From: Tupaia tana
Taxonomy: Eukaryota; Chordata; Mammalia; Scandentia; Tupaiidae
NCBI GenBank assembly: GCA_026018925.1
Contig: JAKSZU010000009.1
Coordinates: 86,812,139 to 86,876,138 of the forward strand
Reading direction: 5' to 3'
DNA: 64,000 nt
Below the pieces are notes generated by a model, which made no database searches, had not been told where the DNA came from, and was given only the letters and a program-made list of their open reading frames with translations. The number at the start of each line of letters is the position of its first letter. Within the stretch, counting starts at the first letter, position 1. A program made the translations under genes and the position numbers. Positions 22,768 to 34,252 of the stretch are shown piece by piece.

Positions 22768-23902
22768 TTAGTTTTCCTGGTGTAGCACTCCCTTCAGACC
22801 CTCTTGAAGAGCTGGTCTAGAGTTGGTAAATTCCTTCATATTTTGTTTAGTCGAGAATGTTTTCATCTTTTTTCCCATATGAAAAAAAAAGATGCTGGGT
22901 GTAGTATTGTTGGTTGAAATTGTTTCTGATTCAACACTTTGACATTTTCCCATTCATTCCTTGCCTGCATTGTTTCCACCAAGAGATCCGATGTTAGCCT
23001 GATGGGGTGACCTTTGTAAGTAATTTGATGTTTCCCTCTTGCCAACTTTAGTATCTTGTCCTTGTCTGTTGTTTTTGCCAGTCTGGCTATGATGTGCCTT
23101 GGAGAGGATCTTTTTGGGTTGATTCTACTCGGGGTCCTATGTATTTCTTGGGTCTGGATATTTGAATGCCTTTCTAGGTTTGGAAAGTTTTCTTCCAGGG
23201 TTTCATGGAATAAGTTATCAATGCCCTTATTGTTTTCTTCCTCTTCTGGGATACCAGTTATCTGGATGTTGGGGCGCTTGATGATATCCAGTATTCCTCT
23301 TATTTTTTTTAATCTTTTAAAAAAATTTCTTTTATACATTCAGTCACATTATTATTTGGCTTACAAAATGGATATTTCAACAGGTGAACATTTCTCCCTA
23401 GTACAGTTGATAAAACTACAAAATATCTTCAGCAGATAATACCCCATTTCTTTATGCCATTAATGCTTTGCCTCCCTATTGTTCTTCTTGGTTGTTTTCT
23501 CAATCGTCTTGGTCCTTTTTCCTAGGTTAGATGTTTTGTTTGTTCTACTTTCAAGATTCAATCTTCTACCTGATCTAATCTTCTTTTAATACTTTCAAGG
23601 GAGATTTTGTTTTCCTGTTTCACATTCTTCAACCCTAGATGTTCCATCTGGTTCTTGTTTAAGGTGACTATTTCTTCTTTCAAATCATGTAAGGACTTCC
23701 TCATCTCCTGGAGTTCATTTTCTCTTTTCTCTTCCATCTCAGTTAGTTTGGTCACTACAAATATTCTGAATTCCTTATCTGACATGTCCATAACGTTTAT
23801 TGTATTGACTGTTGGTGACGTGGGCTTGACGATTTCCCTTGAGAGAGAGGCCCTTTGTTGGTTGCTCATATATCTTGTGCCTCTGCAATTGTTCCTAGTC
23901 AT
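22768..23902 (-). pseudogene. L1-H ORF1, interrupted
   Basis: ORF1 with the MTRNN-type start at 23902. The N-terminal and coiled-coil part (23902-23558) is open for about 115 codons and reads EKRENELQEMRKSLHDLKEE, i.e. without the HAL1 11-residue insertion. The RRM-like and C-terminal part is open at 23339-22863. Between them sits a ~180-bp L1 3'-end insertion. The N-terminus is closer to HAL1 ORF1 than to L1-F ORF1 (both have VMDMSDKEF-like residues), which suggests HAL1 descends from this subfamily. Confidence 0.84.
23305..23485 (-). mobile_element. Short 5'-truncated L1 (3' UTR only)
   Basis: TACATTCAGTCACATTATTA, TTGGCTTACAAAAT and GAACATTTCTCCCTAGT match the minus-strand L1-F/L1-Z 3' UTR (compare 45790-45870). 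The left end is T-rich, as expected for a reversed A tail. It lies inside L1-H ORF1. TSDs are not clear. Confidence 0.75.
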
Positions 23903-24589
23903 GTGGTGATCTATATGTTCCTTCCTAACTTTTTCAAGGTATCTGAGTGTTAAAATGTGTACAGGATTAGAAAATTGATGAATTCTCTTCTGGTCTGCCT
24001 TCCTGTTGCTCACCATTACCATACACTGTTGTCACTGGTCCTGGGTGACCCAAAGTCCCCCGTGTTCCTAAGTCATGGTGAGCCTCCAACTGACCTAATA
24101 AGCTTAACCTAAAGAACAAAGAAAAAATTGAATGGCGCGCGCTGCACAATATTCAAAACTCTGAAATTCTGAGAGCTCAAAGACAAGTGGGGAAGAGGTG
24201 GAGGATGAGCGACGGTCCCAGTCATTAGGACCTGCAGCCATAGGCAGCTTGGTGTCCAACACTACTGCTGGCTTGAACTTGTCTCCAGATGAGGGGAGGG
24301 GTGCAAGTTCGTCTTAAAGTCCCAAGAAACCAACCTGAAGTCCAGAGAGGAGTAGCGGTAGGGATGAGTTATGGGTCCCAACCATTAGTGCCTGCAGCTA
24401 CAGGAAGCCTGGTGTCCGGTACTGCTGCTGGCTTGAACCAGTCTCCAGTTGTGGTATAGAGGGGTGCAAATTCGTCTTAAAGTCCCAAGAAACCAACCTG
24501 AAGTTCAGAGATGAGTAGGGGTAGGGGTGGGGATGAGCGATTCGTCCTTAGGGCCTGCAGCCACAGGCAGCCTGGTGTCTCGCACTCGG
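23903..24589 (-). promoter_or_regulatory. L1-H 5' UTR with ~162-bp monomers
   Basis: CCTGCAG anchors at 24231, 24391 and 24554 give periods of 160 and 163 bp, about 2.3 units. Unit content matches the L1-B 5' UTR (GAGGAGTAG, AACCAACCTGAAGT). A CpG-rich stretch (GGCGCGCGCTGCACAA, 24134-24149) lies between monomers and ORF1, at the place of the hairpin in other elements. Confidence 0.75.
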
Positions 24590-24776
24590 TATCCAGTTTT
24601 TCCAGCACCATTTGCTGAAAATGTTTCCTTTTTCCCACTGGATTCACTGGTACCCTTTGTAAAAAATCAGTTGGCCGTATGTTTGTAAATTTATTTCTGG
24701 GGACTCTATTCTGTTCCCTTGGTCCATCTGTCTGTTTCTGTGCCAGTAACATGCTGGTTTTTTTTTTTTTTTAATT
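24590..24776 (-). mobile_element. L1-Z, second segment (ORF2)
   Basis: A short ORF2 piece between L1-H and HAL1-1. It begins with the TSD TATCCAGTTTTTC and ends at TTTTTTAATT (24767-24776), repeated at 27488-27497 after HAL1-1. Confidence 0.83.
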
Positions 24777-25494
24777 TTTAAAAAATTTTTTTACAATTAA
24801 AGTATGAATTTATTTTGGTACAAAAACTTTTTGAAATTCATACATAGTTTTCCCATTAAGCATATTTCCATGAGCTTTTGTTTTTCTGAGACATTTTTTC
24901 TTAATTAATTTACATTCATTCCCCGAGCTTCATTACACCATACAAAATGTGATTTCCCAACCAGAATATACTGCATAGTGGCTTAATCATACATGTTATC
25001 ATCAATAATTTGCCATTTACCACCCTCCTCCCACAGTATCACTGGTGTCATAGTTGTTTTTCATTCGTTTTTGACCCACATTTTATTGTCTTAAATAATC
25101 TACTTTCAATAGCAAGTTCACCTGGTAATTTCAAGAAAAGCAGTTTTAACTTTAAGAAATCAAAGAAATGCTAAGGAACTTTGCTTAAAGCTTAAAGCCA
25201 GGAAACGGGTTAGGATTCTTTTCAAATAGTAAGTACATGAACCTATGGACACCTCAAGAAATGACAAAAATTCTTAAAACTGGAAAACAAAGCCTAGAAG
25301 AAAATCAGCAATGTTTAAGTCAAAAGTCATAAAATGCTATTTCACCAGTTCAGTCTCATGTACTTTATCTTCTTTTGTGGTTCAATCTTCCCAATTAAAT
25401 TCTGGGATATAATATTCAACTCCAGACTTGTCCCTATGATTAAGTTGTCCATTTTTTTAGTTCTTGAACTCTTACTTCTGTGTGTCTGTATTTA

Positions 25495-26463
25495 ATTTTA
25501 CTGGTATAGCACTCCCTTTAGTACTCCTTGGAGATCTGGTCTGGTGCTGGTAAATTTTTTCAGGTTTTGTTTATCTGAGAATGTTCTTGTCTTTTCTTCC
25601 CATATGAAGGATAATCTTGCTGGGTACAGTATTCTTGACTCAAATTGCTTTTCCCTTGACATTTTGAATATATTTTCCCATTCTTTCCTCGCTCTCATTG
25701 TTTCTGATGAGAGTTCTGCTGTTAGCCTGATGGAATATCCTTTGTAGGTCACTTGACATTTCTTTCTTGCCAATCTTAATATCTTGCCTTTGTCAGTAGT
25801 TTTGGTCAATCTGGATATAATGTATCTTGGAAAAGATCTTCTTGGATTGATTCTGTTTGGGTTCCTTTGTATTTCTTGGGACTTGATCTTTGAGTTCTTC
25901 TCTAGGTTTGGGAAGTTTTCTTCCAGGATTTCATGGAATAGATTATCTTCACCTTCTGGGATACCAATTATCCAGATGTTTGGATGTTTGATGATATCTA
26001 GTATTTCTCACATATTATTCTCATTTTGTGGAGGCAGTTTTCTCAGCCTTTATGGTGGATTTTCCTAGGCCAGCGATTTTGTCTTCTACACCTGAGATTC
26101 AATTTTTTGTATGATCTAATCTGCTTTTTATACTTTCAAGGGAGATTTTGAATTTCTCTATTATAGCCTTCATCTGTAACTGGTCCATTTGATTCTTTTT
26201 TATAGTGTGTATTTCCTCTTTTAAATCTTGCAAGAATTTCCTCACCTTCTGGTACTGGTCAGTCCATCCTCCTGCGTCTTCTGCAGTTCATTGTTTCTCT
26301 TCTCTTCTATCGCTGTTATCTTTGTCATTATGAATATTCTAAATTCTTTATGACATTTTCATTGAACTGTCTGTGGATGAAGAAGAGTTATTCATTTCCC
26401 TTTGAGGAGAAGTATTTTCTTACTTTCCCTATTTCTTGTGACCCTGTGGTGATTTCTGGTCAT
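25495..26463 (-). pseudogene. HAL1-1 ORF1, broken
   Basis: The start codon is at 26461-26463 and the stop near 25495. The C-terminal domain is open for 103 codons (25809-25498, ending VLYQ like HAL1-D). The coiled-coil region has several frame breaks and a changed segment around 26250-26290 where HAL1-D has its insertion. Not functional. Confidence 0.82.
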
Positions 26464-26859
26464 CTAATGGATGGTATATTTCTTCCTAATTCTTGAAGAG
26501 CAATATGAGCATTCAGGAGATTGCAGAAGGAGGTGATCTGGAATCACTTTACCACATCATTTTTATTCCTTTGTGCAGCAGATTCAGTGGATAGTGAGGA
26601 ATATGTTACCCTTAATAGTATTTGGATGTTTGGCTATGGTTCTCTTAGATCCATCTAAAAACACAGTAAATGGAGATTGAGGAGCAGAGTGATGAGATAA
26701 AAGGAAAAGAGAAGGAAACAGGGGAAAAAAAGAAAGAAAAGAAGGGAAAAAAAGCAACCAAAAATTTTGTTTTTTTGTTTGTTTGTTTGTTTTTGTTTGT
26801 TTTTTAAAAAAGCAAAAACTAAAAATCTAAGTGGCATGCAAGTGCAAGGCGTAAAATAA

Positions 26860-27487
26860 GTAGTTCTCAGAAACAAAGGTGGAGTCTTCTACTGAAGGCT
26901 TGCCCCATGCCTTTTCTGCAGGGGAGAGGAAAAGGGAATTATTAGCAAGATAAAGGAGGAACTGAAAGACAAAAGGATACTTTACCTCAAAAAATTTTAA
27001 AAAGGAGAAATTGTGAAAAAAATGAGAAGACAGAGAGATAGAGAAACAGAGACAGAGTGAAGGCTTGAGGAGTTCCTTACCACTAGAGTTGGGGGCTTGA
27101 AGCTGAATTATTAGTAGAAAAATCTTCATTTCTCTTTTTTCCCTGAAATCACTAGTTCTCAGGAGCAATGGTGGAGTATTCTTCTGAAGTCCTACCCTTT
27201 TTCTCTCCTGGAGGGGAGGAGAAAAGGGGTTTACTAGCAAGATACAGGAGGAACTGGAAGACAAGAGAATACTTTCACTTAAAAATTCTTAAAAAGGAAA
27301 AATTATTAAAAAATTGAAAATACAGAGAGACAGGCAGAGACATAGATAGAGAGATGGCTAGAGGGGCTCCCTACCAATCGAGTTGAGGGCTGGAGGCTGA
27401 ATTACCAGAAAAAAAATCTTCATTTCTCTTTTTTCCCTGAAATCACTATTTCTCAAGAGCAATGATGGAGTCTTATTCTGCCATTCA
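26860..27487 (-). promoter_or_regulatory. HAL1-1 promoter monomers
   Basis: CTTCATTTCTCTTTTTTCCC occurs at 27122 and 27417, a 295-bp period. Both units hold a GAGAGACAGAG-type purine tract and a GGGGAGGAGAAAAGGG-type stretch. Confidence 0.68.
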
Positions 27488-30210
27488 TTTTTTAATTACC
27501 ACAGCTTTGTAGTGTATTTTTGGGTCTGGGATTGAGATTCTGCCCACTCCACTTTTCTTGAACAGGATTGTTTGGGCAATATGAGGTCTTTTATGATTCC
27601 AGACAAATTGTGTGATTGTCTTTTCTAGTTCTGTAGAGAATGTGTCTGGAACTTTGATTGGGATTGCATTAAATATGTAGATTAATTTGGGTAGAATTCT
27701 CATTTTCATTATATTAATTTTTCCAATCCAGGAACATGGGATATCCTTCCACTTTTTTGTGTCATTTTCAATTTCTTTTTTTTAGCTTCTCATAGTTTTC
27801 CTTGTGGAGGTTTTTAACTTCTTTGGTTAGGTTTATTCCTAAGTATCTTACATCTTTTGTGGCTATGGTAAATAGAATAACTTTTTTCACTTCTATCTCA
27901 GTCTGCCTGTTGTTCATATATAGAAATGCTACAGACTTCTGTATATTTCTTTTGTATCTGCAACTTTACTGTATTCATGTATTATGTCCAGAAAATTTTT
28001 CATGGAAACCATTGGGTCTTCTATTTATACAATCATGTCATTTGTGAATAGAGAGTGTTTCACCTCTTCTTTCCTGTTTGAATGCCTTTTATTTTTTCCT
28101 CTTTTCTAATTGCATTGGCAAGGACTTCCCATACTGTATTGAAAAGGAGTAGAGAAAATGGGCATCCTTGCCTTTTACCAGTTTTTAGTGGAAAAGCTTT
28201 CAGCTTTTCTCCATTCAGAATGATGTTCGCTATGAGGTTTTCATAGATAGCTTTTATTGTGTTGAGAAATGATCCTTGTATACCAATTTTGCTGAGAGTC
28301 TTGATCATGAAGGGATGTTGTTTCTTATCAATTGCTTTTTCTGCATCAATTGATTCAGTTATATGGTTTCTCTCTTTCTTTCTGTTAATATGGTGTATTA
28401 CGTTTATGGTTTTGCATATGTTAAACCAACCTTGCATTACTGGAATAAAACCTTCCTGGTCTTGATGTATAATCTTCTTTTATGAGTTGTTGGATCTGAT
28501 TTGCTAGTTTCTTGTTGAGAATCTTTGCATCTATATTCATCAGAGATATTGGTCTATGGTTTTTCTTCCTTGTCCTGTCCTTGTGTGTTATAAGGCTAAG
28601 GGTGATGGAGGCTTCATAGAATGAATTAGGGAGTCACCCTTTTGGATCTTTAGAAATGACTTGAGAAGAATGGAGGTTAACTCTTTTTTAAAACTTTTGA
28701 AGAAATCATAGGTGAAACCATCAGGACCAGGGCTTTTTCTTTGTTGGGACGTTGTTTATTACTGATTCAATCTCCTGGCTTCCCATGGGGCTATTCAGAC
28801 TTTCTATAGCCTCCTGGCTCAATCTTGGTAGATTATATTTGTCCAGGAATTTGTCCATCTCATCCAGCTTTTCTTGTTTCTCGGCATATAGTTGTTCATA
28901 GTATCCTCTAACGATGTTTTGTATTTCTACTATGTCTGCTGTTATATTGCGTGCTTCATTTCACATTTGATTTACCTGGTTCCTTTCTCTCTTCTTAACA
29001 AGTCTCACTAGTGGTGTATGGATTTTGTTTATTTTTTCAAAGAACCAAGCTTTTATTTTCATTTATTTTCTCTATAGTTCATTTATTTTCTATTTCATTT
29101 ATTTCTGATCATATCTTTATTATTTTCTTTCTCCTGGAGATTTTTGGCTTTTTTTGCTGTTTCTTTTCCAATTCTCTGAGGCATGATGTTAGGGTGATCC
29201 ATTTGCCTTCTTTCCATCTTCTTATGTGCACAAATTGCTATGAACTTCCCTCTTATGACTGCTTTTGCAAGTCCCAAGGATTATGGAAACATGTGTCCAC
29301 AGTGTCATTGGCTTCCATGAATCTTTTGATTTCAGTCTTCATTTCTTCAGTAGTTGTGAAGCCATTCAGGAGTAGGTTATTTAGTTTCCATGTATTTGAG
29401 TAACTTTGGAGATTTCTCTTGAAATTAAAATCAAGTTTAATTCCATCATGGTTGGAGAAGATGCTGTATATAGTTTCTATGCCTTTGAGTCTGTGGGGGC
29501 TTGTGTTGTGCCCTATCATGTGGTCAATTTTGAAAAATTTCCATGTGGGGGTGATAAAAATGTGTAGCTCATGGTTTTTGAATGGAAAGTTCTATAGATA
29601 TCTGTTAAATCAATTGAATTTATGGTATCATTTAGATTCTTTATCTCTTTACCTATGTTCTATCTAGATGATCTGTCCAGAGGGGATAGTGGGGTATTGA
29701 GGTCTCCAACAATTAGTGTGTTGCAGTCTATCTCGCCTTTTAGATCTACCCGTCTTTCCTTCACATATTTGAGTGCTCCTATGTTAGGTGCATAGATATT
29801 TGTAAGTGTTAAAACTTCTTGATCGATTGACCCTTTTACTACAATATAGTGCCTTTCTTTCTCTCTTTGAACAGTTTTTGTTTTAAAGCCTATCTTGTCA
29901 GAAATTAGTATCACGACTCCAGCTTTTTTTTTTTTTGTTGTTCCCATTTGCATGGAAATCTTTATTCCAGCCCTTCACTTTTAGTTTATGTGTGTCTTTA
30001 TTCATGAGATGTGTTTCTTGAGGGCAACAGATAGATGGTTTCTTTTTTTTTCTTTTTATTTTTTTAATGTGTTCAGCCCTTTTGTGTTTCTTGATCGGAG
30101 AATGTAATCCATTAACAATGTTATTTTCATTGTTTCCGGACTTTTTCCAAGGTTTATGTTGTCCATTGTCTTAGTTGCCTTTTATTTTTTTATTTCTGGC
30201 TATTTATTCT

Positions 30211-31158
30211 TTAGTTTTCCTGGAACAGTACTCTCTTTAGGGTTTCTTGAAGAGCTGGCCTGGTGTTGGCACATTCTTTCAGGTTCTGAGAAGATTTTAA
30301 TCTTTTTTTTCCCCATATGAAGGATAATCTTGCAGGATATAATAATCTTGGTTGAAATTGTTTCTCTCTTAACACTTTCAATGCGTCTTCCCATTCTTTC
30401 CTTGCTTGCGTTGTTTCCATTGAGAGGTCCGATGTTAGCCTGATATGATGACCTTTTTAAGTCACTTGGCATTTCTCTCTTGCCAGTTTTAGTATCTTGT
30501 CTTTATCTGTAGTCTTTGCCAATTTGGCTAAATGTGCCTTGGGGGAAGATCTTGGGTTGATTCTGTTTGCGATCCTTTTTATTTCTTGGGTCTGGATGTA
30601 TGAGTCCTTCTCTAGACTTGGAAAGTTTTTTTCCCAGGATTTCATGGAATAGACTTTTCACGCCCTTTTTAGTTTCTTCACCTTCTGGGATACCAATTAT
30701 TTGGATGTTTGGACATTTAATGGAGTCTAGTCTCCTATATTATACTATTGTTTGTTTGTTAATTTCTCTATCTTTTTGGTCTGTTTTTCTAGTTCAGAAG
30801 TTTTATCTTCTACATCATAGATTCAATCTTTAGCATGGTCTAATCTACTTTTAATATTTTCAAGATAGTTTTTGATTTTCTGTGTTATGGACTTTATCTC
30901 TAATCATTCCATCTGATTCTTTCTTAGAGTGTCCATTTCTTCTTTCATATTATGGAAGGACTTCCTATTCTCCTGTAGCTTGTGGTCTCTTTTCTGTTCT
31001 AACTCATAGAATTTTGTCACCATGATTGTTGTAAATTCTTTTTCTGACATTTTGGTAACATCTGCTTTTTCAGGAGATGGATGGAAGTTACTGTGTTCTT
31101 TTGATGGAGACATATTTCCTGGTTTATTCAGACCTGAGACTCTTCTACTTCTAGCCAT
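30211..31158 (-). pseudogene. L1-Z ORF1, broken
   Basis: It starts MARSRRVSGLNKPGNM at 31158, so it belongs to the L1-A/L1-F subfamily. The N-terminus and coiled coil are open for 84 codons to 30904, then a TGA stop; the C-terminal domain is readable at 30420-30211 and ends FQEN. At least three lesions separate the parts. Confidence 0.85.
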
Positions 31159-31269
31159 GGAGCTGTATTCACTTTTGGATACTTTTTAGAGAATGTTTCT
31201 TTGACTGGGACAAGTGAACTTCCCTTTTATTGTGGACTTATGTGTGCCAAAGTCTCTCTTCTGCTGTGT

Positions 31270-32177
31270 TTTGCAATGTATTGTTGCTGATAGAGAGAGA
31301 GCTTCTCTGCGATTGGGGGGAGCAGGGCTAGAACTGGGGCTGGGGGGCCCTGCTTTAGTTTCTCTTAGGCCAGGGGGCTGTAGATGGAAGTGGGCTCTGC
31401 TGAAGAGCTGGGGACAGTCCTTGCTGATAGAGAGTATCTCTGGAGTTCAGGGAGCTGGAGCTTGAGCCAGGGCTGGGGACCCTGCCTCAGTGTCCCTTAG
31501 GCCAGGGGGCTATAGATGGAAGTGGGCTCTGCTGGAAAACTGGGGACAGTCTTTGCCGACAGAGGGAGAGTGTCCCTGGGGTTGGGGTAGCCAGGGCTGC
31601 AGCTGGGACTTGGGAGCCTTGCCTCAGTGGCCCTTAGGCCAGGGGCTATAGATGTAAGAGGACTCTGCTGGAGAGCTGGGGACAGTTCTTGATGACAGAG
31701 AGAATGTCTCTGGGGTTTGGAGAGCCGGGGCTGTAGCTGGGGCTGGGAGTCCCTGCCTCAGTGGCCCTTAGGCCAGGGGGCTATAGATGTAAGAGGACTC
31801 TGCTGGAGAGCTGGGGACAGTTCTTGATGACAGAGAGAATGTCTCTGGGGTTGGGAGAGCTGGGGCTGCAGCTGGGGCTGGGGGCCTCTGCCTTAGTGTC
31901 CCTTAGACCAGCAAGCTATAGATGGAAGTGGGCTCTTCTGGAGAGCTGAGGGCAGTCCTTGCTGACAGAGAGAGAGCATCTCTGGGGTTGGGGGAGCTGG
32001 GGCTTGGGGGCCCTGCCTCAATATCCCTTAGGCCAGGGGGCTGTTGATGGAAATGGGCTCTGCTGGAGAGCTAGGGGCAGTCCTTGTTGACAGAGAGCAT
32101 CTCGGGTTCAGGAAGCTGGGGCTGGGGGGCCCTACCTCAGTGTCCCTTAGGCCAGGGCGGGCTGTAGGTGGAAGTCC
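31270..32177 (-). promoter_or_regulatory. L1-Z promoter: about seven ~133-bp monomers
   Basis: A G-rich tandem array. The anchor (GATGGAAGTGGGCTCTGCTG and variants) recurs near 31382, 31515, 31651, 31785, 31920, 32045 and 32168, spacing about 125-138 bp. Each unit also has CAGTGTCCCTTAGGCCAGG and a GACAGAGAGAG stretch. The units are the reverse complement of the L1-A array at 3426-3810, with clear divergence between copies. Confidence 0.82.
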
Positions 32178-32184
32178 ATTTTCC

Positions 32185-32422
32185 ATATTTTGCAAGACTT
32201 TTGCTATAGGGCATGTGTGTTCACCAGAGAGACAGAAAGCTATAAATCACTTCCCAATGGAGTTGGCCATGCCACAATCCCTTCTCCTCCATTCTCCTCT
32301 TGGGATCTTGGGTATGCATGCACATGTGCCCCATGTGAGTTTAAGTTGCTGGGGCCAGGACTCAAACCATTGTTGACCACATAGGATTCCAATGACGTAA
32401 ACATCATGCCATTTGCTGGCCC
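32185..32422 (-). mobile_element. tRNA-derived SINE, copy 6
   Basis: Minus-strand copy at the edge of L1-Z. TSD CCATTTTCC (32176-32184 and 32423-32431). Confidence 0.88.
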
Positions 32423-32431
32423 CCATTTTCC

Positions 32432-32650
32432 CATTTTTAATAAAACCATAATATGTCTGCCCCTGAAATTTGTGTAATTTTTTAATTGTATGTCAGAAAT
32501 GAGTCACCAAGATTTAGGAGGAAGGAAAGGAGAGGAAACTGATATTTTTAGAAGTTCTTGAAGTATATTAGCTACCTTCACACATTTAAGTCAATTGTTT
32601 TTTACAACTTTGTCAAGAAGATACATTAAATATATATGCTGTGTGTGTGT
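32432..32650. other. Unassigned intergenic sequence
   Basis: AT-rich sequence with a short (TG)n run at 32639-32650. I see no gene or clear repeat. Confidence 0.5.
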
Positions 32651-33146
32651 TTCTGTGTACCACATAACATTTCAGTCAGCAACAGACTGTGTATATACAA
32701 TGGTGGAGCAATAGGATATACAATTTAGCCTAGACCTGTGGTAGGCTATACCATCTAGTTTGTGTAGTATACTCTATGATGTTCCCACAACAATTAAATT
32801 GCCTACCAACTGAGACCAGGAGTTGGTGTAATGGCTATGTCGCTGGACTCCCACATAACTGACTATGGTTCGGGTCCCGGACCCAGTGGCTTAAACTCAC
32901 GCCGGGTGTGTGAGCATGCCTGCCCAAGATCCCGAGGGAAGAATGGAGGAGAGGGGATTGCAGCATGGCCATCCCCCTTGGGGGTGATTTCCCACTTTCT
33001 GTCTCTCTGTCTCTCTCTGTCTTTCTGGTGAACGCACATGCCCTATAGCAAAAACCTCTCCAAAAAAATAAAATAAAATAAAAATAAATTGCCTACCAAC
33101 ACATTTCTCAGAATGTATCCCTGTCGTAAAGTGACACATGACTATA
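32651..33146. mobile_element. Ancient class II DNA transposon relic, split by a SINE
   Basis: The right end (GAATGTATCCCTGTCGTAAA, then GTGACACATGACTATA) and the left end (ACCACATAACATTTCAGTCA) are decayed inverted versions of a terminus I recall from placental non-autonomous DNA transposons (CAGTCATG-type ends). Inside are GGTAGGCTATACCATCTAG and ATGATGTTCCCACAAC, also typical. I cannot name the family with certainty. The SINE at 32811-33085 lies inside it. Confidence 0.65.
32811..33085 (+). mobile_element. tRNA-derived SINE, copy 7
   Basis: Plus-strand copy with a perfect 15-bp TSD, AAATTGCCTACCAAC (32796-32810 and 33086-33100). The head keeps the A box (TGGTGTAATGG) and B box (GGTTCGGGTCC); the tail is (AAAAT)n. 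Confidence 0.93.
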
Positions 33147-33164
33147 TATACATACATACATATG

Positions 33165-33189
33165 TGATCATATGATAATCATATGATCA
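33165..33189. repeat. Perfect AT-rich palindrome
   Basis: Arm TGATCATATGAT (33165-33176), a one-base spacer, then its exact complement ATCATATGATCA (33178-33189). It follows a (TACA)n stretch and could extrude as a cruciform. Confidence 0.85.
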
Positions 33190-33194
33190 TCAGC

Positions 33195-33300
33195 ATAGTT
33201 AACCAGTTTTTCAAGGATGCATAGTAATTAAGTGGTAGATCCAGAGTTCAAACCCCAGTCATCTAATTCCAACTGCATTATATTTTGCAGAACATCTCAA
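33195..33300 (-). mobile_element. MIR relic
   Basis: TCAAGGATGCATAGTAATTA, AGTGGTAGATCCAGAGTTCA and AACCCCAGTC follow the reverse-complement core and head of MIR, an ancient tRNA-derived SINE of all mammals. Heavily diverged. Confidence 0.65.
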
Positions 33301-33928
33301 TGCTCTAAAAAAGCAGAAACTTTTCAGCAAGGAAAAAACAAAAATTAAAAGAAACTATCATCAAGTTTGTAAACATGAAGTCTATGTATTTTTCTTAGCT
33401 TTGTGTTATTCACCAAATCCCAACACATGGAGATGAGAGAGCTCTTTTAAACTTTAAAATGCTAAACTTAAGACAACTAAATTGAAGCCCAGCTTTGCAT
33501 AGTGGCTGGAAAACTTACAAGATTCATTACCTGAAGAATCTTTATAGACTAAAAATTAAGTAGCTTCATAAAAGGTTTGTGTGAATGAGTTAGTCATAGA
33601 TACCTAATGAATAATTAGAAGAAATTTGGATACTTGAGAAACAAATATCCTAACTTTTAAAGTGGATATCAATGAGGAAAATCATGCCCTTTTAAAATGT
33701 AATGCCATAAGACCATGCCCTTTTAAAACATAATGTCATATATAGGCATCAGAATTTGCTCCCACCATCAGAAAGACTTCTAGTATCTGGCTAAACCTTG
33801 GAAACAACACTTGAAAAAATATTCAATTCTAGTGGGTAGATAAATCATGGAAAGACCTCTTAAGCAATTCTATTCTCATGAAGTATCCTTAAATCCTTTG
33901 GCATATTCTTTGGTCCTCATATTTTATT
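33301..33928. other. Unassigned intergenic sequence
   Basis: Low-GC sequence with no gene seen. It has a local imperfect direct repeat (ATGCCCTTTTAAAA) at about 33686 and 33716. Confidence 0.5.
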
Positions 33929-33940
33929 CTTTCCATTCCT

Positions 33941-33943
<3 letters not shown>

Positions 33944-33983
<40 letters not shown>

Positions 33984-34237
33984 TTTTATTTAGGAGAGGT
34001 TTTTGCTAAAGGGTGTGTGTGCTCACCAGAAAGACAGAGACAGAAACAGAAAGTGAGAAATCACCCCCAGGGGGGATGGCCATGCCACAATCCCTTCTCA
34101 TCTGTTCTCCTCTTGGGATCTTGGGCACGCACACACATGCGTCTGGTGTGAGTTTAAGCCACCGGGTCCAGGACTCGAACCGTGGTCGACTGCATGGGAG
34201 TCTAGCAATATAGCTGTTATGCTAACTGCTGGTCTCG
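33944..34237 (-). mobile_element. tRNA-derived SINE, copy 8, with (TTTA)n tail
   Basis: Minus-strand copy with TSD CTTTCCATTCCTTTA (33929-33943 and 34238-34252). Its reversed tail grew into a (TTTA)n microsatellite of about 45 bp (33941-33990). Confidence 0.92.
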
Positions 34238-34252
34238 CTTTCCATTCCTTTA

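Larger units (their letters stand above)
20438..24589 (-). mobile_element. L1-H, second segment: ORF2 N-terminal half, ORF1, 5' UTR
   Basis: The host L1-H continues after L1-A. Minus-strand order: 5' UTR (24589-23903), ORF1 (23902-22768), ORF2 (from about 22700). A SINE (21678-21940) and a short L1 3'-end piece (about 23305-23485) interrupt it. The right boundary is the TSD shared with 1105-1117. Confidence 0.88.
24777..27487 (-). mobile_element. HAL1-1, minus-strand half-L1
   Basis: A second ORF1-only element, 2.7 kb, inserted in L1-Z with TSD TTTTTTAATT (24767-24776 and 27488-27497). On the minus strand: 5' UTR with about two ~295-bp units (27487-26860), decayed hairpin region (26856-26830), ORF1 (26463-25495) and a 3' region (25494-24777) with a single terminal module. 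No ORF2 sequence is present. Confidence 0.85.
78..30165 (-). pseudogene. L1-Z ORF2 (endonuclease/reverse transcriptase), split and broken
   Basis: ORF2 supplies target nicking and reverse transcription in L1 mobilisation. Here it survives as three blocks on the minus strand: 27498-30165 (endonuclease and most of the reverse transcriptase), 24590-24776, and 78-1117 (C-terminal Cys motif region). The gaps are the inserted L1-H and HAL1-1. Each block has several frameshifts and stops, for example in the reverse-transcriptase stretch around 28060-28440, so no product is expected. Identity rests on colinearity with the near-intact ORF2 of L1-F at 56159-60017. Confidence 0.85.
27488..32177 (-). mobile_element. 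L1-Z, third segment: ORF2 N-terminal part, ORF1, 5' UTR
   Basis: This completes the outermost L1. Minus-strand order from the right: monomer array (32177-31270), leader, ORF1 (31158-30211), ORF2 (from about 30165). A SINE inserted next to its 5' end (32185) so its own right TSD cannot be checked inside the window. Confidence 0.86.

Noticed and set aside
32651-33146. Naming the class II relic as a specific Tigger or MER family
   Set aside because: I recall the ends but cannot assign the family with confidence without a library search.
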